Source: CAZCSK01 sp964501265
GTDB taxonomy: Bacteria; Actinomycetota; CADDZG01; JAHWKV01
Length of the DNA stretch: 10,599 nucleotides
Direction of reading: 5' to 3'
Assembly: GCA_964501265.1 (NCBI GenBank)
Contig: CAZCSK010000055.1
Location: 1-10,599, forward strand
Shown: positions 10,476 through 10,599 of the stretch, in pieces
How the letters are laid out: every line of letters starts with the position of its first letter
Position numbering within the stretch: position 1 is the stretch's first letter
Notes under the pieces: model-generated
Database searches by the model: none
What the model saw: only the letters and a program-made list of their open reading frames with translations
What the model was told of the DNA's origin: nothing
Position numbers and translations under genes: made by a program

Positions 10476-10599
10476 CGCCCGGTCCCTACCGAAAGCGCGA
10501 CCTGCCCTGATACTTCAGGGATGCCCACCAGGCGGTACAGCTCGACCCGGTTCTTGTGGTAATGCCGGGTGCATTTCTCCCGGGTGATCAGATAGCCGT
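10472..10599 (-). CDS. C-terminal end of a gene entering from the right edge
   Basis: Only the last 41 residues are visible, starting GYLITREKCTRHYHKNRVEL and ending VALSVGTGR. The basic, His/Tyr-containing part (TRHYHKNR) might be a nucleic-acid-binding tail, but the fragment is too short to identify. Its TGA overlaps the ATG of the 42-aa membrane gene, which supports the frame. Confidence 0.65.
   Translation of the reverse strand, partial: GYLITREKCTRHYHKNRVELYRLVGIPEVSGQVALSVGTGR

Noticed and set aside
10570..10590. Resemblance of ITRE in the right-edge fragment to the FILTRGE tail
   Set aside because: Only a handful of residues and about a dozen bases match, and the flanks are unrelated.

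Overview
The window looks like part of an actinobacteriophage (or actinobacterial prophage) genome, seen in its early / DNA-metabolism arm. The grounds are GC-rich sequence, about thirty-one small genes all read from the minus strand (right to left), stop/start overlaps (ATGA, GTGA, TGATG, TAATG) at nearly every junction, a WhiB-type gene at the left edge, a Rad52-like annealing protein, a phage-type DNA methyltransferase, an HNH endonuclease, and many small Cys-rich or single-membrane-span proteins. No virion structural gene, tRNA, CRISPR array, insertion sequence or integrase is visible. I cannot name the phage.

Reading in the direction of transcription: (1) 10599-9187 holds a truncated gene, a 42-aa membrane microprotein, a YegP/DUF1508-like protein, an unknown helical protein, a membrane protein, and a questionable 150-aa reading frame whose distal half is full of inverted repeats. 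(2) 9177-6572 holds a coiled-coil protein, two more membrane microproteins, a small unknown, a secreted lysozyme/transglycosylase-like protein, an HNH endonuclease, a 34-aa membrane microprotein, an 11-codon minigene, several Cys/His-containing unknowns and another membrane microprotein. (3) 6575-4448 is the recombination block: zinc-ribbon protein, Rad52-like single-strand annealing protein, two small phage genes, a DUF433-like protein and a small protein with a PD-(D/E)XK-like E-V-K motif. (4) 4451-2106 is a DNA methyltransferase interrupted by a 314-aa intein with a LAGLIDADG homing endonuclease. (5) 2109-106 is a run of small Cys-rich genes related to each other by shared zinc-knuckle modules and by shared gene-boundary sequences. 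(6) 109-1 is the start of a WhiB-family gene.

The gene set fits DNA repair, recombination and modification (annealing protein, nuclease, methyltransferase, HNH), with a regulatory gene (WhiB) at the distal end and accessory membrane or cell-wall proteins upstream. Translation is probably coupled along most of the array.

The least ordinary features are the intein in the methyltransferase; a 106-bp duplication that joins the methyltransferase tail to the ribosome-binding site and start of the next gene, with shorter copies scattered through the Cys-rich array; the 11-codon minigene tiled exactly between two genes; and the inverted-repeat cluster at 9216-9467.
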